A stretch of 64,000 bases of DNA from Ooceraea biroi (taxonomy: Eukaryota > Arthropoda > Insecta > Hymenoptera > Formicidae): contig NC_039517.1 in NCBI RefSeq assembly GCF_003672135.1, forward strand, positions 930,001 to 994,000, read 5' to 3'. Below the pieces are notes generated by a model. The model was not told the DNA's origin. It saw only the letters and a program-made list of their open reading frames with translations, and ran no database searches. The translations under genes and the position numbers were made by a program. Shown here piece by piece: positions 1-12,375 of the stretch. Within the stretch, counting starts at the first letter, position 1. Each line of letters begins with the position of its first letter.

Positions 1-1889
1 GGCCGGGCACAAGAGCTCTTGATGCATTCGAATCATTTTTTATCCCGCTTTCGCGGGACGCATCGACGGCCGAGGCGCGCGCGTCGTCCGAGGATTAATT
101 TTACGGGCCGACGATCTTTTATCCGTTAAACGACGATGCGGTCTGCTGGCTGCTACGTTGAGGAAAACGAAAATCCTATTTGGACTTGAGAGGCGCACCA
201 TGGGCCCGTCACGGCCCATGAAAGAATGGGCCGTCGTCCATCAGCTGGGCGTGGGCGTGCGCGGCCGTCCGTAATAAATTATTTAATTAGTACGGTATTT
301 AATCAACGCTCTCTCTTCGCGCGCCCTCCGCGAACGTCGGACGGGCCCTTCGAGTCAGGAAAGAATGGAGAAGCTGAACGATTGCTGGGTCAATCGTGGA
401 TCCGTGAAAACCGATATAGCTTCGGTCCAGCGAGGTAGATATTCTCGGTTTTCTCTTTTCGATAAACGGTTCGATGATGAATCGATCTATTTAATTTCTG
501 AAATGTTCTTCTATAACGAAACCTCGGCTTGCTCAGAAAATTCTTTATATTAGATTATGCAACAAGTATAATAATTACGGATTCTTTCGACGAAACCGAA
601 TCGGTTCACGCAATAAAATTTCGCTAATAATTTCTGTCGTAACGAGTTAATTCGCGCGCAATCGCGAATTAAAAATGCGCCGTGAGAATGATGGAAGCGC
701 CAATCATCCTGCGCGCTTCCTTCGGCGAACTGCTCGATCAAGAGAGCCAGAGAAGAGCGAGTTAAGAGAGATTCTTGAATGATGGAGGAGAGAAGAAGAG
801 GTGAATATGGGTGCCGCCGCCGCGTCCTGTTTCCGAATCCGGCGCTGAACCAGGGAATATCGGGATATAATACATTGAGGTCCAGACAGGCCTTGTTTAT
901 AATGGGTTGAACAAGGGTGCTAGAAGCCAGTGGGGGCTCTGGCCCCCCTAAGGCGCGGGTCTTGTGGGCCCCCATAGGGACCGACGGTGTTAACCGGCGG
1001 GCAGTCTCACTAGAGTCGCTGTTTGCTCATGAGCCGCGCGTGGTATTTAGGGATAACAAGAGGGCCACTTCATCATCCGCAGGAACAACGACCCCACGAT
1101 CCTTCGCCCTTTCTCTTCACTCTCTCACTCTCTCTCGACTTCTCGACTTCTTTGCCTTTCCCCGTGTCCTCGTCTTTCTTCCTCCCACGATCACGCTCTT
1201 ATCCGTCTCCTCCGCTATTCTCGTTCGCTATCGTCCTTGCAAGACTCTTTGAAGCCTCACTTCTTTTCCATCGTATGGTCCACCTGGTAATTCCTCTTTT
1301 TCGCCAACCGAAACAATTGCGATTGCTAAATTTTCAAGGGCAGGAGCAAGGAATGAGAGAAATCGATACATATCGAGTCAATTATCAGATTGCGGATCAG
1401 TGATGAATGAACCGCTCATACTAAAAGTATCATCGGGCATGTCATGCATTAAAACGTTCATCGCATCGTGACGTTTCTAATAAACTGGTCACGCAACAAA
1501 CAGCCGGGCACGTCGAAAACCGTAAGCAGTAAGACTCGAGCAGCAAATCGATCAAAAACGATTAAGACTTCATTATCCTGAATCAGCATTATCAGACGTA
1601 ACATAAACCTAAACCTTGACCGCTTACTGTTCAAGTCTTAGTACGTGTCACCATACGTGTCATACTTGCGCGTCACTTCTGATCTATGCGATCCAACGAT
1701 CGTCCGACGATCATCATCTATGCGATCCGGATCGCAAACTTGGCGGACGGATAAGAACAGCTTGACCGGTCCCCGACTCGCTCGAAAAAAATGGATCGCT
1801 TCAGGGATGGACCTTCCTCCCCTCTGCGCCGCACCTTTTATGGTAATCCCTTGTTTATGCGTTGACAGTCGTTCGAGCTTCCGGAGAGA

Positions 1890-1926
1890 AAGAGGGAGGG
1901 AGGGAGAGAGAGAGAGAGAGAGAGAG
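1890..1926 (+). repeat. (GGGA)n(GA)n microsatellite
   Basis: Purine-only run of GGGA units followed by about twelve GA units. Confidence 0.9.
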
Positions 1927-1966
1927 GATGCGAGGGGTGAGAGAGGGGGAGGAGCGCGGGGAAAGT

Positions 1967-1974
1967 ATGCAAAT
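1967..1974 (+). promoter_or_regulatory. POU octamer ATGCAAAT
   Basis: An exact octamer, the classical POU-factor site, about 21 kb upstream of vvl. It could be a vvl target or autoregulatory site, but an eight-base motif is expected about once or twice in a window this size by chance. Confidence 0.2.
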
Positions 1975-2645
1975 CCGTCCGGGTAGAGTCAAAGATTGAA
2001 TTTCATTTCGTGCCTACCGGCCGCCACCTCGGCAGCGTTTGACACGCTCGCGTCCGCCGCGCGGACAAGAGAGAGAGATGACCTTTCGTCACCCCCTCAC
2101 CCCTCAGCCCCTCTTCCCGGCGAAACGCCTAGCTGACCTCTCGACGTCGCCGGCTTCCTGCTTCCATATGCATTAAGCCGGGTGCGACGGCGACGCCGCT
2201 GGACGACGACGGGTCTTTTGATATCGCGCGGCGCCGCGCCGCCTCGTTTTTTAATCGGCCGCGGCGAATCCGCTCGCGACAGCCATCCGTCGCGGATATT
2301 AGAACGCCGATCTGGCCGAGGATTTCCTTGCAGCGAGATGCCGCCGGTTTCCGGTTTCCCCTCGAAGAGCGAGAGTCCTGCGAGGGGAAACCGGAGCAAA
2401 GGGTTAGTTTGGTCTTGTTATTCTGATGGCTCGCTGGTGGTTTTGTAGTTAATAATGATTGACGGTTTATAACGTCGTTCTGTGCTACATTTGTTTCTCT
2501 CTATGTGTATTTAGAGACAAGGGATACAATTTTCGAAATTTTCGAATTACATTTTGCAATGATCAAGTAATTAATATTGGGATATAAATTAAAACTAAAA
2601 AAATTTAATATTGAGGTATAAATATTATATGTATTACATATTGGT

Positions 2646-3095
2646 TATTATAAACGTGACATACATTAAATAATGATCTTTTCATTATACTGCACTTGGG
2701 TAATTGTTTCCAATGTATAAAACTCTTTGTCGCTTAAGTAATTGTGCAATTTCCAAAGTTATTAATTTGCAATTTGGTGATGTGCAATCTTCACATTTTT
2801 TAAATTTGTTAATTTGCACTTTGCAAAGATTGGATAATGAATATACGTTGATGTGTGATTATAAATGTGATATACTTCAAGTAATGGCCTTCTTTGATTA
2901 TGCTGCCCAGCTGAATAATTATCTCCCATGCAATAAGTACTTTGCGGCTCACGATAATCTGTGAGAAGTACACGGCGCTTTTATTACGCGAATAAAGACG
3001 AGGTAATCTGCGCGAAATGCATGCCATTTTTATTACACGAATGAAAACGGGATCTATACTACACTTGGCTGACTGTCTCCGATGCATAAATGCAA
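2646..3095 (+). repeat. Cluster of decayed direct repeats in an AT-rich island
   Basis: The segment starting at 2647 (ATTATAAACGTGACATAC) matches that starting at 2858 (ATTATAAATGTGATATAC) and remains alignable for about 85 bases. A third related stretch at about 3050-3090 matches 2690-2730 (TATACTACACTTGG against TATACTGCACTTGG). A shorter pair around TTTTATTACGCGAAT and TTTTATTACACGAAT lies near 2980 and 3029. Substitutions are spread throughout, mostly transitions, as in an old duplicated array. No coding role is visible. Confidence 0.65.
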
Positions 3096-5640
3096 GAGCA
3101 GACCTATTTGACCTACAGCTTGGTCGCCTTATCAGCCGAAATATCAGTCTTTCCGGCGTACGGCGTTTAAGATCCGCGAAGGGCCGGTTATGCCCTTTGA
3201 CATTCCCAAACTTTATTCGCTGTAACTCGTTTTAACTCGCTCCTACTTTGCATCCGATAACATGAAATCGCATGTCCCCGTGTAATCTCGGCCTCAGACC
3301 GCCTTCGCCTACGTACGCGAACAAATAGAAAGGATCTGGTAGCATGGAAGAGTAAAAATCTCTCCCCTTTGAATAATTAGAAAATCCTGAAATCGAAACG
3401 CAAATTAGATCGTCCAATCGCTGTATTTGATAAATTTCCACGAGCTGGCGATTGGAATTTGCCGCACCGCGAAATTACGAGGCAGCACGAAATTACAAAT
3501 TCCGCGGACACTTTGCGAGTGCCATTAAAAATTACGAGATTAATGGCGCCCTAATTGACGCGTTAGCCTCATCACGACCGCCACGCAGGCCATTCGGCTA
3601 CCCCGCGAGCGCGCCGAAATCACGGGCGTCCGAGTGCAGCGTGCGACCTATATTTATCCCGCATCCGATCCGATCTGATCCGATCGGATCGCTCCGGGAA
3701 TCACGGCGGTGTTACGTAAATTTCCGTGTGTGGCGAGCGCGGCGCGGCGACAATCGCGCGCCACCCGATCGCCCAATCGAGATCTTCTCGCGGCGGTTCA
3801 TGAATTTCAAGAGTCGCACAGGACAAGAAGAGGAGGAGAAGAAGGAGAAAAGAGAGGAGAGTCTCTCCGGACACCGCCATTCGACTCGGGTATAATTTTT
3901 CCATTTAACCGCAGTTCGATCCGGTGCATAAGTCGTTGCGATCGCCAGTGAGATCGTCGATCTCCGAGATCGGGACGACAGCGCAAGCGAATGCTCGCGC
4001 TACCGCGCGAGCCGCTTGTAAACTAATGACCCGCTTAAAACGTCACCACCATCGTCGAAAATGTCGTCGGTTTCGAGCCGAAGGGAGACCCGGTGGCTGG
4101 CGACGAGGTTTCCGTCGGTCTCCCTTGGATCGCCATCGATCTCGAAGGGTACGGCGGCGGTCCGCTCGCATTCCTTCCGTAGATCACGTCAACGATCTGT
4201 CACTCCATGTTCTTACAGCCCCAGATATCAGCGATATCGGTCGCCGGTCGTTCGATCGCGCGACCCCTGTCCCGCCCACGTTGGTGGACCTGCGACCTTA
4301 ACGCGCCCGGATGGATCTCGCGATTGATCTTGCATGTTGCATGCGCGCGAAGCTCGCCGGATCATCGCCTCAAGATCGCCGTTGATAATTTAGCCTGGGA
4401 AATAATCGGCGAGTCAAAGATGAGAGCGTTTCGTGGAACGGATAGGCGATCGGGACGCGTTTTGGGAGAGCACTTTTTCACGTGACGACATGAGAACTCA
4501 TGTCGCTGATGACCAGCAGCCAGTTTGATCCTCCATTTCGGTCACTGGATGCACTTGAGAGAAGCAAGGGAGAGGAGAAACTGTACTCATTTGTTTGCGG
4601 GAGCTTCTGTATTTGCGTACTTTTCTTTGATTCTTTATTTTAGAAAATATTTCGAAACGTGATAAATTTGTATAAATTTGTGAACATATCATGTTTCTGA
4701 AAGAATATTCCACTTTCCTAAATTTATCGCTTCGTGTTGCTCATCTTAAAGCAGTCGCGCGCTAATTTTCATGCCGACGTTGACAAATAGCGCACGAAAC
4801 TCCCGTATTCATTTAAATTATCGCGATATGTAGAACGATATTTCGTTATGTTCTCTCCGCTCAACAGAGAGAGTATGAGAGACAGAAAGAGAGAGAGGGA
4901 AAAGGATATCGTTTCCGTCCAATCGAGACATGTTTTGCCAACACGTGTTGCATCCCGGGGAACCGGATTGTTCGCGACGATACCATCGATATGGACATTC
5001 GAGAGAGATCTGTCTCGCCGGCATACCTGTCCACGGTTTACCGATCAGGACAACCCCACGATGTCGGCCGACGCTGACGGCCTTACCAACCCTCGGAGCG
5101 ACGTGCTCGATATCGCCGATCGCTTCCCGCTGAAAAAATGCCGGCGAGACGGTGAGACCGATTTCAGATATTGCGCGAGCTATTTCTCACCGTTTTTATT
5201 AATACCCGGAGCGCGTTCCCGCGCCCCGAGTGGAACGCCGCCCCGGCAAATTAGGGGGGAGGCCAAGGGGCGACTACGAGGCCGCACCCGCTCGTGAATC
5301 TCGTCGACCCTTCGTGAAAGAGGAGATGACTATCGTTTTGTCCTCGAAGGACTACCGTTGCTACCGGCCCGTCGACGAAAACTCATGAATTCACCGCTAA
5401 TTTATCGCCGGGGGCCGCGCTTCCCGCTTTTCCTCCGTTTCCCTCCGGCATCCGGGACTTCGACTCCTCGGCGATCTCTCGGAGTCGAAGATTGCGCGGA
5501 AGACCGCACTCCCGAACACCAACGTTTTCGTATTACAAAACGATCGCGCGAGTAATTTATTATTATCATTATATACGCGATGTGTCGGCAGAAATTCCTG
5601 AAAATTTCTGATTCCACGGACCAATCGCGGAGAGTGTCCC
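3096..5640. other. Non-coding CpG-rich DNA
   Basis: No gene recognised. A short (GATCC)n-like repeat lies at 3664-3690. Short AT-rich patches occur near 4610-4730. Open frames here are short, Arg-rich and mutually overlapping on both strands. Confidence 0.65.
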
Positions 5641-6470
5641 TCGTGTTTAAACGGCAATTCTCGCGAGGAAGGAGGGAGCGAAGCGAGGAACGAGAGAGCG
5701 AGCAGGAGAAACCGTAGACGACGGCGACGACAAAGAAGAAGAAGAAGAAGGAGAAGGAGAAGACGAAGACGAAGAAGAAGAAGTAGCGTGGCACGGCGCT
5801 CCGTGACGCGCTCGTGATTCCCTTTAGGCTCGAGATGCGGAGGAGCATCCGCGATCCGGCGCAGCATTACACGTGCACACGGACGCGCGCACATGAACGT
5901 ACGCTTACGAGAGGAGGAGAAGGAGGAGGAGGAGGGGATAATAACCAATTATTTTCGAGTATATAATTAGAAAATTACGGAGTCAGCTCCGACACACAAC
6001 GCGAGGGACCCGGCCAGACCTCGTCTCGCTGCTGCTGCTGCTCCTCATCCCTCTCTTTCTTCCCTTCTTTCCTACTCACGGCTCCTACGTCTTCTTTCTC
6101 TCTTTCTCTCGCGCTCCCTTCGTCCCTTCCTCCCTTCGTGTGTGCCACCTTCGTATGTTACGCCGTCAGAATTGAGATACAGATACCACGACGCAAAGTA
6201 TAGACCGTACAAGCTCGAGTGGACGAGCATGTGGACGATTCCTCCTTCTCCTCCCTCTTCCACCTCCTCCTCTTTATCCTCCCTCTTTCTCGCGCAGCTT
6301 CTTCCCCCTCGCTGGGATACGCAGCCTCCTTGTCTTCTGCTGTGTCTTCTTCGTCTCTTCTTTGTGTTCTTCTTCTTCTTCTTCTTCTGCTGTCTGCTGC
6401 TACTACTACTACTTCTCGCTCCTTCCTCCTCCTCCTTCACCCCCTGAACGCGTGTAGGTGAGGGAGTGGA
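5641..6470. repeat. Paired purine-rich and pyrimidine-rich simple-sequence blocks
   Basis: From about 5660 to 5940 the + strand is purine-rich, with (GAA)n at 5733-5784 and (GGA)n at 5910-5937. From about 6030 to 6440 it is pyrimidine-rich, with (TTC)n at 6367-6388. The blocks can pair as an inverted arrangement and could form triplex-type structures. The glutamate/arginine-rich and serine/leucine-rich frames here are translation artefacts of the repeats. Confidence 0.8.
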
Positions 6471-7406
6471 GGAGGGCCGACCTTATGGCCCTGGGCTACC
6501 GGGCTTCGTACCTACGCCGCTCCTCATGTACGGGGTGTCTCGCGTTGAAAAATGCAACCGCGCGCGCACGTTCCTTAACTCCAGACGTTTAATAATTGCG
6601 ACGCCACGCTGATCGTCCATAGATTTTCCACAGGTCATTGACGTTGCTAGATCTCACCCCCTCCCCCCACTCATTCTCTATTAATTTTTCACGTGCGAGC
6701 GTTTCTCGCAAGCTCGTTCACATGAAATTAAATTTAATTAATATCGTGATGAATAGTTAATCGAGATGATTGAACGACGCGAGGTAGTTGCGACGAGATA
6801 GAAGTCACGTACATTCATTTTATTGGCGATCATCGACCACCATAAATATAGAGTATAGAGTTGCCAGAATCTCGTACCACTCTTAAAATATTTAAATACG
6901 TAATATTTTTCTCTTAGTTTTAATTTGTTTGTAAATTTACATCGAAAATTGTACAATTGCCTCGAAATTGCTTTAAAATTACATTAATTACGTAACTGAG
7001 GTTTTGAAACATTTGTAGCATGTAGCTAACAAGACATGCATTATATTTTGCGAGTATTTTTATTTCACTGTTTATTCGTTTCATATATAACATGAAAGTT
7101 TACTCAAAGTTGCTAATAAGAAAATAATTAATAGGATACAACTTAAGTATGACACTTTGGTAACTGGCATTTGTACAATCTTCCTCTTATACGAAAAATA
7201 AGGGCGACTCTGTGACACCTCACAGCCGCAATTACCGCGGGCATCCGCTATGCGACAGGCTGAATTATTAATCCGAAATTCTTGAGCGGCCGTAACTCTC
7301 TCGCCGAGCAATTCGTTTCGAATTAGTTTCTATTAGGCGATAGCCGGCCAAGTTAATTCTCGGATGGTCTTACGTGCATGCCGATGCACTTGCAATTTAG
7401 AATCAA

Positions 7407-7440
<34 letters not shown>
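7407..7440 (+). repeat. (GTC)n trinucleotide repeat
   Basis: Eleven uninterrupted GTC units. There is no surrounding coding frame of substance. Confidence 0.95.
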
Positions 7441-7441
<1 letters not shown>

Positions 7442-10400
7442 TGTCAGTGGTCCCAGCACGACCGGTCGTGAGTGGCAAAACGGGTTATTAGGCACGTTTC
7501 GTAACGAAGAATCATCGCCGCAGTACGATTAGAGAAGAAGCGGCTTGTTACCAAGAAGGTAATCGAACGATGCTCCCCGAGCCGATTATGTCCTGCTCAC
7601 CGATTTCTCGGGCACGAGATTGTGCCTGACCCCGCGATTTCCCCCTGAACTCGGTCGAGGCGCGAGGATCATCTCGTCGTCGATCTCGTGATCGTCTCCG
7701 TCGTCGCCGACCCATCGCACAGTCTCTTGCATGAAACCTGTAAATCGATTAAACACCCACGTGTGACGTCATTCAGATCTTGAAAAAAGGTTCAAAGAAG
7801 ATCAGGAGGATCGGGAGGAGAGAGAAGCCGAAGCAGGAAATCCGAGTTCCTCTCGGATAACGCGAAATGCGACGTTTCCTCGAAACCGAAACGAGAACGG
7901 GATGGGAATCTCCGGATACGGACTTCACGACATTTCCTGCCCTGCGAAAGTTTGTGCCGCCTCGCTGGTTCCGCGATCGGTTACACACCCGGTACAGGAG
8001 CCGCTCCGCCACCCACTCGAGCGGCGGGGCCAGCCCTGGCGGATCGTGATACCCCGCGGACTAATGCCGATAATTGCATTTTGCAGTTCGTGAATTCCTT
8101 CTTTCCTTCCTCGTCCGTTTCTGCCTCCCCCCGTCGTGCTCCCTCGCTCGCTCCCCGAACTCCCTTCTCCAGGCTCCTCCGGAGAGAAACTGGCTACCGC
8201 TCGCTATCAGCCTCGCCGCTCTCTCTTGAGGTCAAGACACAATGAAGGAGCATGCATCCAGCGTCGACAAATGAGAAAACTTTCGCACAATTATCGCTCG
8301 AAATTCTATTCCGCTCGCCTCGACAGCTTTGTTAAGACGACCTGACGCTCCCCCGCGAGGGGGTTGGGACTATCTTTCGCGCTGTAGGTCTCTTAGTCTT
8401 CGGAGCATCCGGGTTGCCGTTTCGATTGGCTTTTAAGTAGGTTTCCCTTGATGATTTCTGCTCGCATGCGTCTCACAATCGCGCGCGATTTCCATATCAA
8501 AACCGGCGATCTCGGTTAATCCTCGATGACTTACTCTGCGCGAGCAGCGTTTCCACGATCGCGCGTCCCCGAACGAGCCGGCCATCGACTCGTTCCGACG
8601 ACATTATTAATCCCTTCCGCGCGCAGGGAGTGCTATAAATAAATTGCGTATAAACGAGGCGCGAGGCGCGAGTATAGAGCGCTCGGAAAGATCGAGCTGC
8701 GATCCTGGCAGCGTTAACGAGCGCACGTCGACCGGCCGGGACATCTAGATTAAAATCTCGTGGTCCTCGAGGTTCGGCTTGAATCATCGCGGGGCGTGCT
8801 TTAATCCGCGACTGTTTGCGCTGCGCGAATAATTGTTTCCCTCCCGCGCGTATCGATTTGCGATGTATTGCCTTCCGGCTCGAGCATCCTTCATTCTCAA
8901 GGTGCGATGTATCTCATAATTAATTATATAAATATCTATCTCAGATATGAAATATCTGGAATTTTTTGAACGTCTTCGATCAATCTCTGAGACGCCGATG
9001 CGAGGCTTGCATTGATATGCTTGAAAGTAGGTTGTCTAACATTATTAAAATAAAAAAATTTGCTTGAAATAATTTTCTTTATTATAAATATATACAATGC
9101 CAAAAGTATAAACTTTTATTGTCTACTGCACGCTGCAATGCCAATACCAAATAATCTTAATAATCTGAAGAAATAAAACTAATAATACTATAATATTACG
9201 CAGGAACGTATAACGCTTCAAGTAATTAATTCACTATATTGTTTCTTCTAGCGTTATCTATAATTAGCGACAGAAATTTGTGTTTTATATGCAACATGAC
9301 TGCGAGATTAACATTCTAATGAACCTGCTTCTTGTTTAACAGAAACAGTAAGCGATACTTAGTTTATAAGCTCGCTGCGAGCTAGGTGGGTTAAACGCAT
9401 GTACCTCTGGAACCTTATCATTCCTTATCAGGCGATCGATCCACGCGATGATCAGGCCCCCGTAAAACGAATCGGATTGTCGCTGACGTTCCCGGGGGGC
9501 AGGCAGTCGAACGCGCCAAGAAGACTTGGCCTCTTCGAGTCGTCGAGGAATCCGACTCGTAATAACCCGCTTGCGCTCGCTTGGATTTATCGAGGCCCGC
9601 ACGCCGATTAATCGGCGCGATCGAGGGAGCGTTTTATCGGCGCGCTACCGACGACGACAGGAATAATCGCGAATAATGATAACCGACGATAACGCCGGCG
9701 TGCCCGATCGGAGATGCTGGGACTAAAGGGATGCAACTCGCGCGATCAGGCTCAGGGACGGACCCTTCGCGTTCTGCAACCAGCAATTCTTAGGATACCA
9801 CAGATCCGATAGTTTATTTAGTATAATAAATAATAGCTAATAATTAAATTCTAAAAGAATTGGGGAAGTTGGAATTCGTTCACACAATTTAATCACGCGC
9901 TCGACGAAGAAGGTGAGTAACAAAGAAACTCCTGTGTTCCTGTAATCTTTTCATGATGACTCGCATCTTCCATCTTTGATCTTTTTCCAATTCCATTGCA
10001 CGCGTTTTCAGATAAAAATATGTAGTAAAATAATAGAAATAGAATGTTATGGTAACATAACGAAATAACGATCCACTTGGAATGGGCCTCAGAGGGATTA
10101 TTATTAATTGGGACATTTTTTAGAGTGACTGATATCTTGTTAGGAGTCTGATCGCGTGTGAGATCTTTGTAATACTTCGATAATTATTAAATGTTAAATA
10201 CAATTGCACAAGAAGACCTAGTTATTTATGGATACGAATAACTAGGCGAATCCAGTAAATTCTTCTACTACAAATACATATTCCACGAAACTTTCAAACG
10301 TCGGCGAACATGTTTTTGATGAACTTTTAGTTCATGATACTCGCCGATTATCAGCTGCTATTCAAAGTGCAGACCTTACTCTTTGGTGGCGCCCTGGGGG

Positions 10401-10636
10401 GAGAGACGTAGAAAAATATAATACACATGTATAAACAAAATTAAATCTTTGCGAGATGCCTCACTGGATGCTCGAATTTCGCTAATCTTCATAGACCCGC
10501 CCCTGGCTGGGCCCGGCGGCTTTAGGGCCAGCTCGCGATCCTGATCCAGGGTATGCGGCATTCAAGGGGGATGAAAACGGCGGAGAACAGGGCAAAACGG
10601 CGGCTGGCCGGGAGGGAGAGGGCAAAGAGAAGAGCA

Positions 10637-10660
10637 AGAGAGAGAGAGAGAGAGAAAGAG
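10637..10660 (+). repeat. (GA)n microsatellite
   Basis: About ten GA units followed by degenerate AAAG units. Confidence 0.9.
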
Positions 10661-11826
10661 AAAGAGACAAGGAAAGCGAGTACCCTCCTTCGTGTACGTG
10701 CGTGACGTCAATATGTCGAGGGTAATAAGATGGCCGGCGATAAAGTGGTGGGTGTAGATACAAGATAACAATCAGCTGCAGTAGCTCCTGGCAATCTCGT
10801 GATTACAGGCTTAGCCTCCAATCCTTCCTTCTCCTTCCCTCTTTCTCTCTCTCCTTCTTTATTTCTCCTCTTTTTCTCGTTCTCTCGCTTCCTCCTCCGC
10901 TTCGTCTCTTGAAGCTGCTACCTTCCTGACCGTACCTTCTCGAACGGCGTCCCTCTACTACCCCCTCCCCCTCCCCCTCCCCCTCCGATCATCCTCACGA
11001 AGCTTTACGATATATTTCATAAGCGGTATAGATCGTCTGCCCACGAGGGCACACCGATATTCTCCCATCCTCCTTCTCCTCCGCTCCTCCTTGCCTGGCT
11101 GCTCGACGATCCTTAAGTTCTATTCATCCCCCTTACCCCCTCGCCCTCCTTCGCCCGCTTCGTTCTTTCTCTCACTCGGCGCTTCTCTCCTTCTTGCCTC
11201 CTGTCGACTTTCCGATTTTCGCACATCGAATATTATAGGCTGATGGTGCAAAAGGAGCAGGAGCCGCCAAGTTTTGGTACGTCGGCGGCGGCGGCGGCGG
11301 CGACTGTACGGGGCGCGGGGGCACCGAGGGGTGGTTCCGTCCCGAGTACCCGGGCTCTCCTTCGTTCCTCGGGCTCTCTCTCGGGCCACAGGTACCTCTT
11401 AATAATAATTTCGATCGGTAAATTGGCGTGGCGCATATTTCAGGCCTCGATCGTTATCTCGCTCCGCGAGACCGTCAGCTTGGCCAACGTTCCATGCCGC
11501 GGTTCCGTTTTTCGTGGGGGACGGTAGGACGACGCATTGCCTCGGGGTCCGCGCGCTTCACCGGACGAAGGACGAATCGTTCTCGCAACTCGTGCAGTCG
11601 CGGCTTAGAGCCGATGATCAATGACTGCTCTTTCTCTCTCTCTTGTTCTCTTTTTCACATTTTGGATGTAATTTTTTTGTGCACGACACGAGAACATAAC
11701 ATGCGTCGTACGACATCTTATCTCGCCCTATATCATCCATTTTTTTGTGCACGAGAAATTTTTAATATTGAGAAATTAAAAGATTTGATATTTAATATCC
11801 TCGTTGAAGTTTCATGGTAATTTATA

Positions 11827-12064
11827 CAGGTTGTCTGACATAAGGCGAAGAACTTCTAGATCTCGTTAAACTGAAGTAAAAAGTCCTGTACCATTTTGCA
11901 AATAACCACGCAAAATTTCGAGTAATTAAGTAAAGAAAGTTCGCTAATTCAGCGGACGCGAGGGAAGAATGAATGAATAACGTAAAAAACGGCTTGCCGC
12001 GCGCGCGACGCGAGCGTATTTCGAAGAACGCGATAATCGGATTACAGCGGCAGGCGAGACGACG
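11827..12064 (+). repeat. Left inverted-repeat arm of the foldback element
   Basis: This arm pairs with the reverse complement of 12138-12373. Long stretches are identical, for example from TTCGAGTAATTA through the GAATGAATGAATAACG region and the inner GGATTACAGCGGCAGGCGAG. Confidence 0.88.
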
Positions 12065-12137
12065 CTTCTAAGAAATACGACACACTTTCTCGGCAACACG
12101 AGCGCGTGAATGAGACGCTGAGAAATTATTGTCCACG

Positions 12138-12373
12138 CGTCGTCTCGCCTGCCGCTGTAATCCGATACTCGCTGCTATCTCGTCGCGCGCGCGGCTAGCC
12201 GTTTTTTACGTTATTCATTCATTCTTCCCTCGCGTCCGCTGAATTAGCGAACTTTCTTTACCTAATTACTCGAAATTTTACGTGGTTGTTTGCAAAATGG
12301 TAAAGGACTTTTTAATTCAGTTTGACGAGATCTACCTGTGGGCGAGAGGTTTTTCGCTTTGTCAGACACTCTG
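12138..12373 (-). repeat. Right inverted-repeat arm of the foldback element
   Basis: This is the reverse-complement partner of 11827-12064. Its outer 45 bases diverge more than the inner part, with a short insertion relative to the left arm. Confidence 0.88.
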
Positions 12374-12375
12374 TA

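Larger units (their letters stand above)
1..2645. other. Non-coding upstream DNA
   Basis: No convincing gene is present. The first 2.4 kb is CpG-rich with short open frames in several phases. A C/T-rich stretch lies at about 1085-1210 and a GA-rich microsatellite at 1890-1926. From 2450 the composition shifts abruptly to AT-rich. Confidence 0.7.
6471..11826. other. Non-coding DNA with AT-rich islands and microsatellites
   Basis: No gene recognised. AT-rich stretches occur at about 6720-7190, 8910-9370 and 9810-10360; the intervening DNA is CpG-rich. Simple repeats include (GTC)n at 7407-7440, (GA)n at 10637-10660, (CCCCCT)n at 10961-10986 and (GGC)n at 11283-11302. A 17-base direct repeat containing TTTTTTTGTGCACGA occurs near 11671 and 11742. 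Confidence 0.65.
11827..12373. mobile_element. 547-bp foldback/MITE-like element with ~237-bp terminal inverted repeats
   Basis: The two halves are long inverted repeats around a spacer of about 73 bp. The left end reads CAGGTTGTCTGACA and the reversed right end reads CAGAGTGTCTGACA. TA dinucleotides flank both ends (11825-11826 and 12374-12375), as in target duplications of the Tc1/mariner superfamily. There is no transposase frame inside, so it would be non-autonomous. The arms agree closely near the centre and carry small indels near the outer ends. Family assignment is inferred from the TA flanks and inverted repeats only. Confidence 0.85.
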
